From contig QXWV01000016.1 of assembly GCA_009911195.1 (NCBI GenBank), positions 1-64,000 of the forward strand: a stretch of DNA of 64,000 bases, written 5' to 3'. The position numbers and the translations under genes were made by a program. Every line of letters starts with the position of its first letter. The first letter of the stretch is position 1. The notes under the pieces are model-generated. The model was not told where the DNA came from. It was given only the letters and a program-made list of their open reading frames with translations, and ran no database searches. The DNA is from Lachnospiraceae bacterium. Its GTDB lineage: Bacteria > Bacillota > Clostridia > Lachnospirales > Lachnospiraceae. Positions 1 through 9,187 of the stretch are shown one piece after another.

Positions 1-33
1 AGGAGCGTGGCGACGGAGCATTTTATTTCCCTC

Positions 34-89
34 GCGGCGTCCGTCAGCTTGCTGACACATTTCATTTGGACGCCCGCGTGCATAAAAAA
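34..89. repeat. Dispersed hairpin repeat, copy 1
   Basis: A GGCGTCC arm (36-42) pairs with GGACGCC (68-74) around an inner GTCAGC/GCTGAC hairpin. The segment ends in TGCATAAAAAA on the plus strand. The same arrangement recurs at 21005-21057 and 21600-21657. Read on the minus strand the repeat begins in the U-run of the terminator that closes the GH31 operon. Function unknown. Confidence 0.7.
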
Positions 90-125
90 GTATGGCATAG
101 ATTATTTCAGAACCCATGCCATACC
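84..125 (-). terminator. Terminator of the GH31/sulfatase/ABC operon
   Basis: On the minus strand GTATGGCAT (116-124) pairs with ATGCCATAC (90-98). A run of six T follows the stem. It lies about 30 bases past the GH31 stop codon. Confidence 0.8.
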
Positions 126-156
126 TTTTGACTTCACCGATAAAATTTTTAACCGC

Positions 157-2235
157 TTATGCCCAGGGCACCGCCGCCCCACCCCTGATAAATACTGGGA
201 TTTCATCCAATGATGCCCTAACTTGCACGATTTGCCCTCCTTGATACGTTTCTCCGCTCCAGGCATTTGCCCATCGTGCCCCTCCTGGCAAATCGGGCAA
301 ATACACCTCCCTGTCCCTCATACCTTCATACATCACTGGGGCTACCAGAACATCCGGCCCAAACATGTATTCTTCATAATCCGTCCAGCAAGCTTCATCC
401 TCCGGGAACTCATAAAACAGATGCCGCATAACAGGCGTTCCCTTTTCATGGGCTTCCTTCATCAATCCGGTTATATATGGTTTCATCCGTTCCCTTATAA
501 ACAGATACTTCGTACAGATTTTCTCCACCTCCGGCCCATAAGACCAGACTTCATTATCCGCACCTGACAGACATGTCGCCCCTCCTGTTGTACCATATTG
601 CGGTTTGTGCGGCTCCCGGTCTCCATGCAGCCTCATGACAGGGCAAAATGTTCCGTATTCAAACCATCTTATCAGCAATTCGTGGAACTTTGGGTCATCC
701 ACCCATCCTCCGTGAAACCCTCCGATATCCGTTGTCCACCATGGAATCCCCGCAATGCCCATATTCAAACCTGCCGCATACTGATTTCTCAATGTCCGGA
801 AATCCGAATGGATATCGCCGCTCCACACCAATGTGCCATACTTCTGGCTTCCTGCCCACGCACACCGCAATAGATTTACAATATTTTCCTGCCCTTCCTT
901 TTTCATCCCGTCAAAAAAGGTCTTAGCGTACATTACCGGATAGATGTTCCCGATTTGTACATTGGGGCCAAGATAGTACCGGTAATTGTCAAAATCATAA
1001 ACCGAATATTCCGGTTCTGCCTCATCCAGCCAGAAGATACGGACGCCTTTATCATAATAATTTTTCTTTACCTTTTCCCATACATATTCCCTGGCGTTGG
1101 GATTCGTGGCGTCATAATGTATGGTATTCCCCTGGTAATCCATGCTAATCCGGAAGCCGCGGTCCGTCCTGATTAAATATCCCCTCTGCTTCATCTCCTC
1201 AAAGTTTTCGCTCCGGTAATCCACAGTAGGCCAGATGGATACCATTAATTCAATGCCCATCTGCTTCAGTTCCGCTATCATAGCATCCGGCTCCGGCCAA
1301 TAAACGGGGTCAAATTTCCATTCCCCCTGCATCGGCCAGTGGAAAAAGTCAATCACAATCACGGAAATCGGCAGCCCTCTTTTTTTATATCCCCTTGCCA
1401 CCTCCAACAATTCTTCCTGAATCTGATACCGTAGTTTGCACTGCCAGAAGCCCATCCCGTAATCCGGCATCATCGGCACTTTTCCCGTCACATTGGCATA
1501 GGCTTCTTCAATCTCTGCCGGGGTATTCCCCGTCGTCACCCAATAGTCCAGCATCTTTGTGGAAAACGCCTCCCAGGTTGTTATATTTTTCCCAAAGGTG
1601 GCGCGCCCCACTGCCGGATTGTTCCAAAGAAACCCATAGCCCAAAGAGGATAATACAAAAGGAACGCTCGCCTGGGAGTTACGGTGCGCCAACTCCAAGT
1701 CAATTCCTTTCAAATCCACGTAAGGCTGTTGGTACTGCCCCATCCCAAATAAATGCTCCTTCTCATCCAATGATTCAAAACGCATAAAAACACGGTAATC
1801 CCCGCCCGGAATCGGACAAAACTCCCTGGCATCCACTTCCAGCGCCGAACAGTAATCCACTTTAATATCGCGCCGGTTTCTCACATATTCATCCAGCAAT
1901 AGTTTCCCATCCTGATTATAAAAGGAAAGCTTCCCCATTGCCGAAAACCGGGCGCACAGCTTCCCATTCCGGATTTCCGCCCTTCCATCCCCATAAATAG
2001 AAATCTCCGGTGCACATTCCTTCACCTTTTCGCTCAATGCCCAATTTTCCAACGGCATTTTTGCCATTTTAGCAGCCCTGACGCGCAGGCTGTTTTCACC
2101 CCAAGGCTCTATCCACAATTCTTCCCCGTCATAACGGTAAACCAGCCGGTTTCCTTCCTGTGTAAAACAAATCTTTTCACTGTCCGGCCTTTTATCATTA
2201 ATTACTTTGCCCTGCATTGCCACTTCATTTGCCAT
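157..2235 (-). CDS. Glycoside hydrolase family 31 (alpha-xylosidase/alpha-glucosidase type)
   Basis: Retaining alpha-glycosidase of GH31, 692 residues and without a signal peptide, so probably cytoplasmic and acting on imported oligosaccharide. An N-terminal beta-sandwich precedes a TIM barrel. The nucleophile is Asp404 in FWLDEAEPEY and the likely acid/base is Asp474 in WSGDIHSDF. The GFWQCKLRY and WLDxxEP context is closer to alpha-xylosidase-type members than to the WxDMNE alpha-glucosidases, but the substrate cannot be fixed. The start follows an AAGGCGG site. It is the last gene of the operon after a sulfatase and two permeases, which suggests removal of an alpha-linked sugar from a desulfated glycan. 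Confidence 0.92.
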   Translation of the reverse strand: MANEVAMQGKVINDKRPDSEKICFTQEGNRLVYRYDGEELWIEPWGENSLRVRAAKMAKMPLENWALSEKVKECAPEISIYGDGRAEIRNGKLCARFSAMGKLSFYNQDGKLLLDEYVRNRRDIKVDYCSALEVDAREFCPIPGGDYRVFMRFESLDEKEHLFGMGQYQQPYVDLKGIDLELAHRNSQASVPFVLSSLGYGFLWNNPAVGRATFGKNITTWEAFSTKMLDYWVTTGNTPAEIEEAYANVTGKVPMMPDYGMGFWQCKLRYQIQEELLEVARGYKKRGLPISVIVIDFFHWPMQGEWKFDPVYWPEPDAMIAELKQMGIELMVSIWPTVDYRSENFEEMKQRGYLIRTDRGFRISMDYQGNTIHYDATNPNAREYVWEKVKKNYYDKGVRIFWLDEAEPEYSVYDFDNYRYYLGPNVQIGNIYPVMYAKTFFDGMKKEGQENIVNLLRCAWAGSQKYGTLVWSGDIHSDFRTLRNQYAAGLNMGIAGIPWWTTDIGGFHGGWVDDPKFHELLIRWFEYGTFCPVMRLHGDREPHKPQYGTTGGATCLSGADNEVWSYGPEVEKICTKYLFIRERMKPYITGLMKEAHEKGTPVMRHLFYEFPEDEACWTDYEEYMFGPDVLVAPVMYEGMRDREVYLPDLPGGARWANAWSGETYQGGQIVQVRASLDEIPVFIRGGAAVPWA

Positions 2236-2301
2236 ATAGTATCCGCCTTCCTTTCATGCCAGTTTCACTTTTCTCCTTTGGCATCTTCCTCTCCTCCTTC
2301 A

Positions 2302-3669
2302 TCACCCGATTTCATCCCTGTCATACATCGCCACCATATAAGGATGCCCTTCCCGGTATTCCGTCAGCGGATGGGGATTCTCCACCCGCCCAATCTGCCG
2401 CACATTTTCCCCCGTTATGCCGGTTATGGCATCCCCTAAGTCTTTCCTGCATTCCTCTATTCTTTTCCACAGTTTTTCCACTATTTCGGGATACTCGTCA
2501 TACAAATCCCTTTCCTCTCCTATATCATCCTTTAAACAATAGAGCAGCCGCACTGATTCACCATCCTTGGCCACATGCATCTTCCATTCCCCCTCCCGCA
2601 CAGCTTCCAGGTTTTCCTTTAAATAATAAAAGAATTCCTTTCTGGGAGATTCTTCCTGGCGAAGCAGCACGCCGCTGATATCCACTCCATCTATAAAGTT
2701 GGGAAGCGGCCTTTGAATGCCACACAATGACATTATTGTGGGCATGAAGTCTATATTAGATGCCAGCTCGCCACAAACGCTGTGCTCAGGTATATGCCCC
2801 GGCCAATAGGCAATGCATGGAACACGCATCCCCCCTTCCCAGGTTGTTCCCTTATTCCCCTTTAATGGCCTGTTGCTGCCTCCGTGGTCTCCCCTGCCTC
2901 CATTATCGGAGGTAAAAAGAAACAGCGTATCCTTTTCCAGATTCCTATGGCGCAGTTCCTCCAAAACGCATTTTACTGCCCAGTCAATGCAGGCCACGCA
3001 AGCCCCGTAATCCCCATTCCCGGATTGCCTGACAAATTCTTCCGATGTATAAAGGGGCAGATGCACGTGCATATGGGCAAAGTATAAGAAGAAAGGCTCT
3101 TCCCTGTCAGCACGGATAAACCTTACAGCCTGCTCCACATACCTTTCCGTCAGGGAGCGTTGGTCAGGCTGCTCTTCAATTACCTCTTTCCCGTCCATTA
3201 ACGGCAAAGGAGGATTGTTTTCCCTCGTAACCTGCCGCCCCATATCATTGCTGTAAGGCAATCCGTAGTATTCATCAAAACCATGATTCAACGGGAGGAA
3301 TTCTTCCTGGTCCCCGCAATGCCATTTCCCTACGATTTTCGTCCGGTATCCAGCTATGCGCAAGACATCCGCCATAGTTACTTCATCCGGGTTCAGCCCC
3401 ACGCCTTGCCCCGGAAACAGCACCCATTCCCCGTCGAAAGTTCCAAAACCGATTCTTGGAGGATAACACCCTGTCAGCATCCCACCCCTTGAAGGGGAGC
3501 ATACCGGCGAAGCCGCATAAAAATCCGTAAACCGCATTCCATGCTCCGCCAAATAATCAATGGTTGGAGTCCTGTTTACCTCCGAACCATAACACCCCAA
3601 ATCCCCGTATCCCAAGTCATCGCAGTTCATCAATATAATATTCGGCTTTTTCTTCCATCCCTGTTCCAT
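2302..3669 (-). CDS. Sulfatase (formylglycine-dependent, arylsulfatase superfamily)
   Basis: Hydrolyses sulfate esters. The CSPSR signature at Cys57-Arg61 is the cysteine-type motif that a maturase converts to formylglycine. Metal-binding acidic residues lie in the N-terminal NCDDLGYGDLGCYG segment and in FTSDNGG. I chose the ATG at 3669, which sits 8 bases after AAAGGAGA, rather than an upstream in-frame codon; this gives 455 residues. No signal peptide is seen, so it is likely cytoplasmic and acts after import. It lies between the permease and GH31 genes, implying a sulfated oligosaccharide substrate. No sulfatase-maturase gene is present in the window. Confidence 0.93.
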   Translation of the reverse strand: MEQGWKKKPNIILMNCDDLGYGDLGCYGSEVNRTPTIDYLAEHGMRFTDFYAASPVCSPSRGGMLTGCYPPRIGFGTFDGEWVLFPGQGVGLNPDEVTMADVLRIAGYRTKIVGKWHCGDQEEFLPLNHGFDEYYGLPYSNDMGRQVTRENNPPLPLMDGKEVIEEQPDQRSLTERYVEQAVRFIRADREEPFFLYFAHMHVHLPLYTSEEFVRQSGNGDYGACVACIDWAVKCVLEELRHRNLEKDTLFLFTSDNGGRGDHGGSNRPLKGNKGTTWEGGMRVPCIAYWPGHIPEHSVCGELASNIDFMPTIMSLCGIQRPLPNFIDGVDISGVLLRQEESPRKEFFYYLKENLEAVREGEWKMHVAKDGESVRLLYCLKDDIGEERDLYDEYPEIVEKLWKRIEECRKDLGDAITGITGENVRQIGRVENPHPLTEYREGHPYMVAMYDRDEIG

Positions 3670-3716
3670 ATAGTACGTCTCCTTTCCACAGTAAAAACAT
3701 GCGTACACAGCTTACC

Positions 3717-4616
3717 TTACCCCTTAATCCCGGTAGCCACAATCCCCTCCACGAAATACTTTTGCGTAAACAGAAACAGAATCAATAAGGGCAAAATAAC
3801 CAAAGCCGTAGCCGCCATCAGCAGATTCCATTGAATAGAATATTCCGTAGTAAACTTAGATATCACCGCCACTTGCACCGTCATTTTTTCGTTGTTGTTC
3901 ACCATAATCAAAGGCCAAAGATAATCGTTCCATGTCTGCGAAGCCTTTAAAACCGCAAGGGTAGCTAAAATGGGCTTGCTCAGGGGCAAATAAATGCGGA
4001 AATATGCCATGAACCGGGAGCAGCCATCAATTTTCGCCGCATCATCCAGGGAAACCGGGAAATTCATATAAAACTGCCTGCATAAGAAAACGCCAAATGC
4101 CCCCGCAATATATGGGATAACCAATCCGGCATAAGTATTAATCATTCCGGTACCTCCATGCCCCAGTAAGTCATTCCCCCCTGCCAGGGGAAAATTTTTT
4201 AAATTGACAAAAACCGGAATCATTGTAATCTGCTGAGGTATCATCATTCCTGTCAGCGTGAAAAAGAACAGCACATCCCTTCCCCTGAACGGGATACGGG
4301 CAAACCCATATCCCGCCATGGAATTTAAAACCAAGCTTATTGCCACCGTAATCACCGTCACGATAAACGTGTTGGCAAAATAAACCTCCCAATCCCCTTT
4401 TTTCATAGCTTCTATGTAATTGGCAAACAGCCACTTTTCCGGTTTCCAAACAAACCGTGAAGCCAAAATCTCCGGCATACTTTTTAAAGAAGTCAAAATC
4501 ATTAAAAAAAACGGTATAAGGAAAACAAGGCACAATACGGACAAAAGCACAATTGCCAGACAATTCCCCCATTTCTTCCTTTTCACCATAAGAGCCACGC
4601 CCCTTCCTTCCCTCAT
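3717..4616 (-). CDS. Sugar ABC transporter permease, MalG family
   Basis: Inner-membrane permease of a CUT1-type carbohydrate importer, with about six membrane helices. The EAA loop reads DDAAKIDGCSRFMAYFRIYLP-like, characteristic of the MalG partner. The start at 4616 overlaps the stop of the upstream permease as ATGA, indicating translational coupling. An internal ATG at 4589 after AAGGAAGG is an alternative start and would leave a short cytoplasmic tail typical of the family. No ATPase gene lies in the operon, so a shared MsmX-like ATPase encoded elsewhere is expected. Confidence 0.92.
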   Translation of the reverse strand: MREGRGVALMVKRKKWGNCLAIVLLSVLCLVFLIPFFLMILTSLKSMPEILASRFVWKPEKWLFANYIEAMKKGDWEVYFANTFIVTVITVAISLVLNSMAGYGFARIPFRGRDVLFFFTLTGMMIPQQITMIPVFVNLKNFPLAGGNDLLGHGGTGMINTYAGLVIPYIAGAFGVFLCRQFYMNFPVSLDDAAKIDGCSRFMAYFRIYLPLSKPILATLAVLKASQTWNDYLWPLIMVNNNEKMTVQVAVISKFTTEYSIQWNLLMAATALVILPLLILFLFTQKYFVEGIVATGIKG

Positions 4617-5518
4617 CCGATATCGGTATCCTGCCCCTGATTCCCAAACCGGAAATTTACCAATGTTATCAAGCAAACAGCCAAAAACAGCATCACAGAC
4701 ATGGCGGAAGCGTACCCCATTTTAAATTGGGTGAACCCCCTTATATAAATCTGGTGGACAACAGTTGTTGTTGTGTTTAACGGCCCTCCGTTGGTAAGCA
4801 CATTTACCTGTTCAAACACATTAAAAGAAGCAATGCATGAAGTGATAAACAGGAAAAATGTTGTAGGCTGCAGCATAGGAAGCGTGATATACCAAAACCT
4901 CTGCACCCGGCTCGCCCCATCAATTTCCGCCGCCTCATAAAGATATGCGGGAATGGCTTTGATTCCTGACAAATAGATGAGCATGCAATATCCCATATTT
5001 TTCCATATGCTGATAAATACCACGCATCCCATGGCCATATCCGGGTCTTTTAGCCAATCATAGGTCTCCCATCCCAATACCCGCAATATTTGATTCACCA
5101 CTCCGGCCGAAGGGTCAAAAATCCATAGCCATATGGTAGATGCACAAACCATGGAAATCAAATATGGCAAATAAAAACCGGTCCGTAGAATATGAAACCC
5201 TTTACTTTCACGGCTCATCCACAAACCGAAAAGCAAGCCCAAAACCATGGTTGGCACAATATACATTGCGGAATAAATAAATGTGTTCCATACCGACTGC
5301 AGGAAAATAGAATCCTGGAACAAATTCCTATAGTTTTCCAGCCCAATGAAATCCCTCGTTTTATATAAATCATAATTGGTAAAGCTATTTACTGCCATAT
5401 TCAAAATAGGCAGCAATACCATATACAAAAAGAATAAATAAAAGGGGGCTATAAATACATAGCCTATAGGCTCATTGCCAATCCGGCCCAATCTCTTTTT
5501 ACTCTTTCCTGCCATCAT
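4613..5518 (-). CDS. Sugar ABC transporter permease, MalF/UgpA family
   Basis: Membrane permease partner of the MalG-type protein. It has a basic N-terminal tail, a first helix near the start and the EAA-loop sequence YEAAEIDGASRVQRFWYITLP. I chose ATG 5518 (ATGATG) because AAGGAGAAAGAGG precedes it; a GTG further upstream at 5575 is also open. It sits directly downstream of the solute-binding lipoprotein, completing the classical binding protein-permease-permease order. Confidence 0.92.
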   Translation of the reverse strand: MMAGKSKKRLGRIGNEPIGYVFIAPFYLFFLYMVLLPILNMAVNSFTNYDLYKTRDFIGLENYRNLFQDSIFLQSVWNTFIYSAMYIVPTMVLGLLFGLWMSRESKGFHILRTGFYLPYLISMVCASTIWLWIFDPSAGVVNQILRVLGWETYDWLKDPDMAMGCVVFISIWKNMGYCMLIYLSGIKAIPAYLYEAAEIDGASRVQRFWYITLPMLQPTTFFLFITSCIASFNVFEQVNVLTNGGPLNTTTTVVHQIYIRGFTQFKMGYASAMSVMLFLAVCLITLVNFRFGNQGQDTDIG

Positions 5519-5611
5519 AAACCTCTTTCTCCTTCGCCGGGCAACCTCACCATAGCATTTTCGACTCCTTTTCACATGTCCTCAACATATCATCCCCATT
5601 CCACGCCATGG

Positions 5612-6901
5612 CTACTCGATTTCAGACAACAATTGATTGTAAGCATCGTCCAATGCCGTTTTCGCATCTTTTTTCCCATACATAGCTTCTTCAAAAGCAA
5701 GCTTAATCGCTTCTTCAAAGGCCGGAGCCCATTCTACTTTCGGCATTCCCTGGGTATGGGAAAGCGTTTCTAAAAATGCCGGCCCAATCTCAGGATATGT
5801 TTCGATATACTTTTCGCTCAATGACAGTTTTACCGCCGTAGCTCCGGTTTCCTCTATCAGCTTCCCAACGGATTCATCCGCAAAAAGGTATTCCATAAAT
5901 TTCCATGCCTCTTCCTTGTGTTTACTTTCTTCGCTGATAAACATAATCTGTGCCCCACCAAAGGTACTGATTTTCTCCCTTCCTACTCCACAGGAAAAGC
6001 CTAGCTGGTCAATCCATTCCACACCATCCGCCTTTAATGCCGTATAGTTGCCCACCCCTGCATAAGTCATAGCGGCATTTCCCAGCAAAAACGGGTTCTG
6101 GTCTTTATTCCTGATATACGGTATTACCAGATTTTTCTCACCATACTTGGCCAGATATTCTAACGTCTCTATTGTTTTGTCATCATTAAATGTAGGTTTG
6201 TTATTTTCTTCATCCACCACCAGGGAGCCATTTTGTCTGGCAAAGGGTATCAAAGTCTGGTGTTCGCCTGAAATCGGAAAAGCGAATCCTGCCCGCACCA
6301 CATCATTTCCTTCCCATACAGTCAGTTTCTCCGCATATTCCAACAGTTCTTCCCATGTTTCCGGTGGGGAATCCGGGTCCAGGCCAGCCTCTTCAAAATA
6401 ATCTTTTCTATAAAAGAACACCTGGGCGTCTATTACAATGGGCAATCCGTATTGCTTTCCCTGATAGCTGCCGATTTCATATGCGTTTTCCATATAATTG
6501 TCCTTTTCCGGCCATCCTTCAATAAATTCGTCCAGCGCGGCATATTGGCCCATAGAAGCCCGCAGCGCGATTGTACTGATGGGTGCCCGTACCAGGTCGG
6601 GGGCAGAACCTCCCGCGTACAAAGTATTCAATTTTGTTTCCAGGTCAGTTCCAAAATTTACCTGCTGGTATTCAATCGTTATATTGGGATGTTCTTTTTC
6701 ATAGGCTGCAATCAGTTCTTCGTAAGCCTTTTGTGTGGCCTCATCGGTTCCTGCCCTTAAAAAAGTTAATGTTATAGGTTCTTCCGATGACAACTCCGCC
6801 TGCTCCGGAGCCTTTTCGCCCTCAGCTTCCCCACATCCGGCTATCATTCCGGCTGTACAAACAATTGCCAATAAGAGTGCTGCGATTTTCTTCCGTTTCA
6901 T
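5612..6901 (-). CDS. Extracellular solute-binding lipoprotein, family 1
   Basis: Substrate-capture protein of the CUT1 importer, 429 residues. A lipoprotein signal peptide ends in the lipobox IAGC (Cys23), so it is anchored on the outer face of the membrane. The rest has the periplasmic-binding-protein class 1 pattern, including a WKFMEYLFADE stretch near the C-terminus. ATG 6901 follows GGAG with proper spacing, in preference to a codon 12 bases upstream. First gene of the operon; expression is probably controlled by the divergent YesM/YesN pair. Confidence 0.93.
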   Translation of the reverse strand: MKRKKIAALLLAIVCTAGMIAGCGEAEGEKAPEQAELSSEEPITLTFLRAGTDEATQKAYEELIAAYEKEHPNITIEYQQVNFGTDLETKLNTLYAGGSAPDLVRAPISTIALRASMGQYAALDEFIEGWPEKDNYMENAYEIGSYQGKQYGLPIVIDAQVFFYRKDYFEEAGLDPDSPPETWEELLEYAEKLTVWEGNDVVRAGFAFPISGEHQTLIPFARQNGSLVVDEENNKPTFNDDKTIETLEYLAKYGEKNLVIPYIRNKDQNPFLLGNAAMTYAGVGNYTALKADGVEWIDQLGFSCGVGREKISTFGGAQIMFISEESKHKEEAWKFMEYLFADESVGKLIEETGATAVKLSLSEKYIETYPEIGPAFLETLSHTQGMPKVEWAPAFEEAIKLAFEEAMYGKKDAKTALDDAYNQLLSEIE

Positions 6902-6913
6902 AATCAACTCCAT

Positions 6914-7343
6914 TTCTGCGCGGCTTTCGGATTCATTTTTATGGCGGCCATGTTCAAAGCCTTTTCAGTTTATCAGGTTTGCAGATGCCGCGCCGACACA
7001 AACCTACACCTAAAAACTTTGCTATTTTTCATGGTTTTATTATAGCAAACCAGATAAATGAAAAATATAGCGGCTGTTTATACACTTTGTTCCTATTTTC
7101 AGGCCATAAAAATTCCATAAAACCTTATTTTTCCGATTGTTGTTTTCTTAGGATATTTTGTTCAAATCATCGCATCTTCCTGAAAACGGATTCCATCGGC
7201 TGGCTATCCATCCTTTCTCTTGCTATAATATATTTTATGGTTAGAGTATCAAAAGCCCTGCCCGCAGATGGTTTTTGGCAAAGTGCCTGGCACTATGTTT
7301 TAACAAAAGCAGCGCAGAAATGGAAAGGTCATGGTTATTCATA
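6914..7343. promoter_or_regulatory. Divergent intergenic control region
   Basis: About 430 bases separate the binding-protein gene from the histidine kinase gene. A plus-strand extended -10, TGCTATAAT, lies at 7221-7229 and suits the kinase-regulator transcript. I could not define the minus-strand promoter or the YesN operator by eye. Confidence 0.5.
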
Positions 7344-9125
7344 ATGAAAATAAAGTTAAATAACATACAATCAAAACTGTTTGTTTCTTACGGGATATTA
7401 TTGGCCATTATTTCCATCATTTTTTCCATCCTTTATTCCGTGTCCAAACATACCATTCAAAAAGCTGCGATTGAAAGTTCCTATTATACCGCACAGGTTA
7501 TGGCAGAAAAGCTTAATTCAGAAATGGAATATCTATTAACCGTAAGAGACCAGATTTACAGCAACACCAGCGTAAACAAATATATCAATGCTATCCGCAC
7601 CAGTACGGATTCCTGGTTCTCCCATTACTATTTATCCAAGTTAAACACAGCCATGGATAATTTTACCCACATGCTGATACGGGGCAGCATCAATTCTGAA
7701 ATTATTATTTTTTCCCCTTCCAAAGGGCTACTATATTATTCCTGGACATCCATAGATGACTTTTCCCCGCAGGGCGAAAATTCACAAGGGCAAATAGCGG
7801 CCGATATCAATGCCCTCTTTGCCCAAAATGGCCAGGCAAAAATATCCTGCGAAAGGCTTCGCAGCAGTTATAACCCCAATACTTCCGGGGAATCCTATTT
7901 ATATTTTTATCAAGCACACAAAAACCCCTACTCAGGATTGTGCGACTATTATATTATTATTGGCGTGCCGAAGGAGGGTATGGAGGAATATTTTTTCCCA
8001 TTTGAAAAAAACGATTACGGGGTTATATATGTCGATGACCAAGAATACATCATTTACTCCAACCTGGCCGATGCCCCGGAATATTTTGACCAGATGGATT
8101 TCCAGGACGAAAATATAGAGGATGCCCCCACCGTTTCCTATCAGGGGAAGGAATATATCCAATTGAGCATACCTATTGGCGCTGCCGGCTGGACGCTCGT
8201 CCACCTGCTTCCTGTCCAGGAGATTTTGAGCGGCTTAAACCACTGGTCCATCCTCATCGTCCTGGCGCTGGTTTTTTTGGCCATGGGCCTAATCGGTGTA
8301 TGTATTTATCTGAACAGGAGCATTATTTACCCCATACGCCAGCTAGATAAAAATATCCAAAAAGTAAAGGCAGGCGAAACGAACCTTTTACCCCCTCATA
8401 TCCAGGCAAATAATGAAATCAGCAGATTAGGCTTAGAATTCTACGATATGATACAGCAGCTACATGTTCTCCAACAACAAATGCTGTTAAAAGAAGAGCA
8501 AAAAAGGGATTTGGAAATTGAAGCCTTACAGGCGCAAATCAATCCCCATTTTATGTATAATACCATCGGCTCTATTAAAATGCTGCTTCGTTTAGGGCGG
8601 AACGAACAGGCTATATCCTCCTTATCCGCTCTGGTGGATGTGCTGAAAAACACAATTTCCCGTTCGGACAAAACCATATCGCTGGAAGAAGAACTTAACA
8701 TTTTAAAAAGCTATATTTATATTCAGCAGCGCCGTTATTCCGAATTTCAATTTGAGGTCACGCTTCCGGAAGCGTTAAAAGAATATCATATTATGCGTTT
8801 TCTTATCCAGCCGCTTATTGAAAACAGCCTGCTGCACGGATACGGGGAAATCAATCAAAACACAAAAATATCCGTTTCCTTCTCCGCCGATTATCCTAAC
8901 CGCATTCTAAATGTTTCTATCCGGGACAACGGATGCGGCATTACGCCTGAAAAATTACAGGACATCCTGACAACACCGCAAAAAACAAGGGGATTAAACG
9001 GAATCGGCATCAAAAATATTATGGAGCGAATCAGGCTCAATTACGGCAGCCCATATTCCATCCAGTTCCAAAGCAGCGCTAACCAAGGGACTACTATTGT
9101 TCTGGTACTTCCTTTAATCCCATGA
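7344..9125 (+). CDS. Sensor histidine kinase, YesM/LytS type
   Basis: Membrane sensor kinase of 593 residues. A helix near residues 13-35 and another near 300-325 bracket a large extracellular sensing region. A HAMP-like linker, a His_kinase domain with INPHFMYNT (phospho-accepting His402) and a C-terminal HATPase follow (N box ENSLLHGYG, G boxes DNGCG and GIGIKNI). The ATG at 7344 gives the usual short cytoplasmic N-terminus; ATG 7320 is also open. It is followed 62 bases later by its AraC-type response regulator and is divergent from the sugar import operon, so it probably senses the transported glycan or its binding protein. Confidence 0.93.
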   Translation: MKIKLNNIQSKLFVSYGILLAIISIIFSILYSVSKHTIQKAAIESSYYTAQVMAEKLNSEMEYLLTVRDQIYSNTSVNKYINAIRTSTDSWFSHYYLSKLNTAMDNFTHMLIRGSINSEIIIFSPSKGLLYYSWTSIDDFSPQGENSQGQIAADINALFAQNGQAKISCERLRSSYNPNTSGESYLYFYQAHKNPYSGLCDYYIIIGVPKEGMEEYFFPFEKNDYGVIYVDDQEYIIYSNLADAPEYFDQMDFQDENIEDAPTVSYQGKEYIQLSIPIGAAGWTLVHLLPVQEILSGLNHWSILIVLALVFLAMGLIGVCIYLNRSIIYPIRQLDKNIQKVKAGETNLLPPHIQANNEISRLGLEFYDMIQQLHVLQQQMLLKEEQKRDLEIEALQAQINPHFMYNTIGSIKMLLRLGRNEQAISSLSALVDVLKNTISRSDKTISLEEELNILKSYIYIQQRRYSEFQFEVTLPEALKEYHIMRFLIQPLIENSLLHGYGEINQNTKISVSFSADYPNRILNVSIRDNGCGITPEKLQDILTTPQKTRGLNGIGIKNIMERIRLNYGSPYSIQFQSSANQGTTIVLVLPLIP

Positions 9126-9187
9126 GCCATGAGGCAAATAGACATGCAAACGTGGATATTTAACTAAAAGAGTGGAGGAAAATGCTT

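Noticed and set aside
157-2235. Sulfoquinovosidase assignment for the GH31 gene
   Set aside because: The neighbouring sulfatase made it tempting, but the sequence around the nucleophile and the GFWQCKLRY segment do not look like YihQ-type enzymes.
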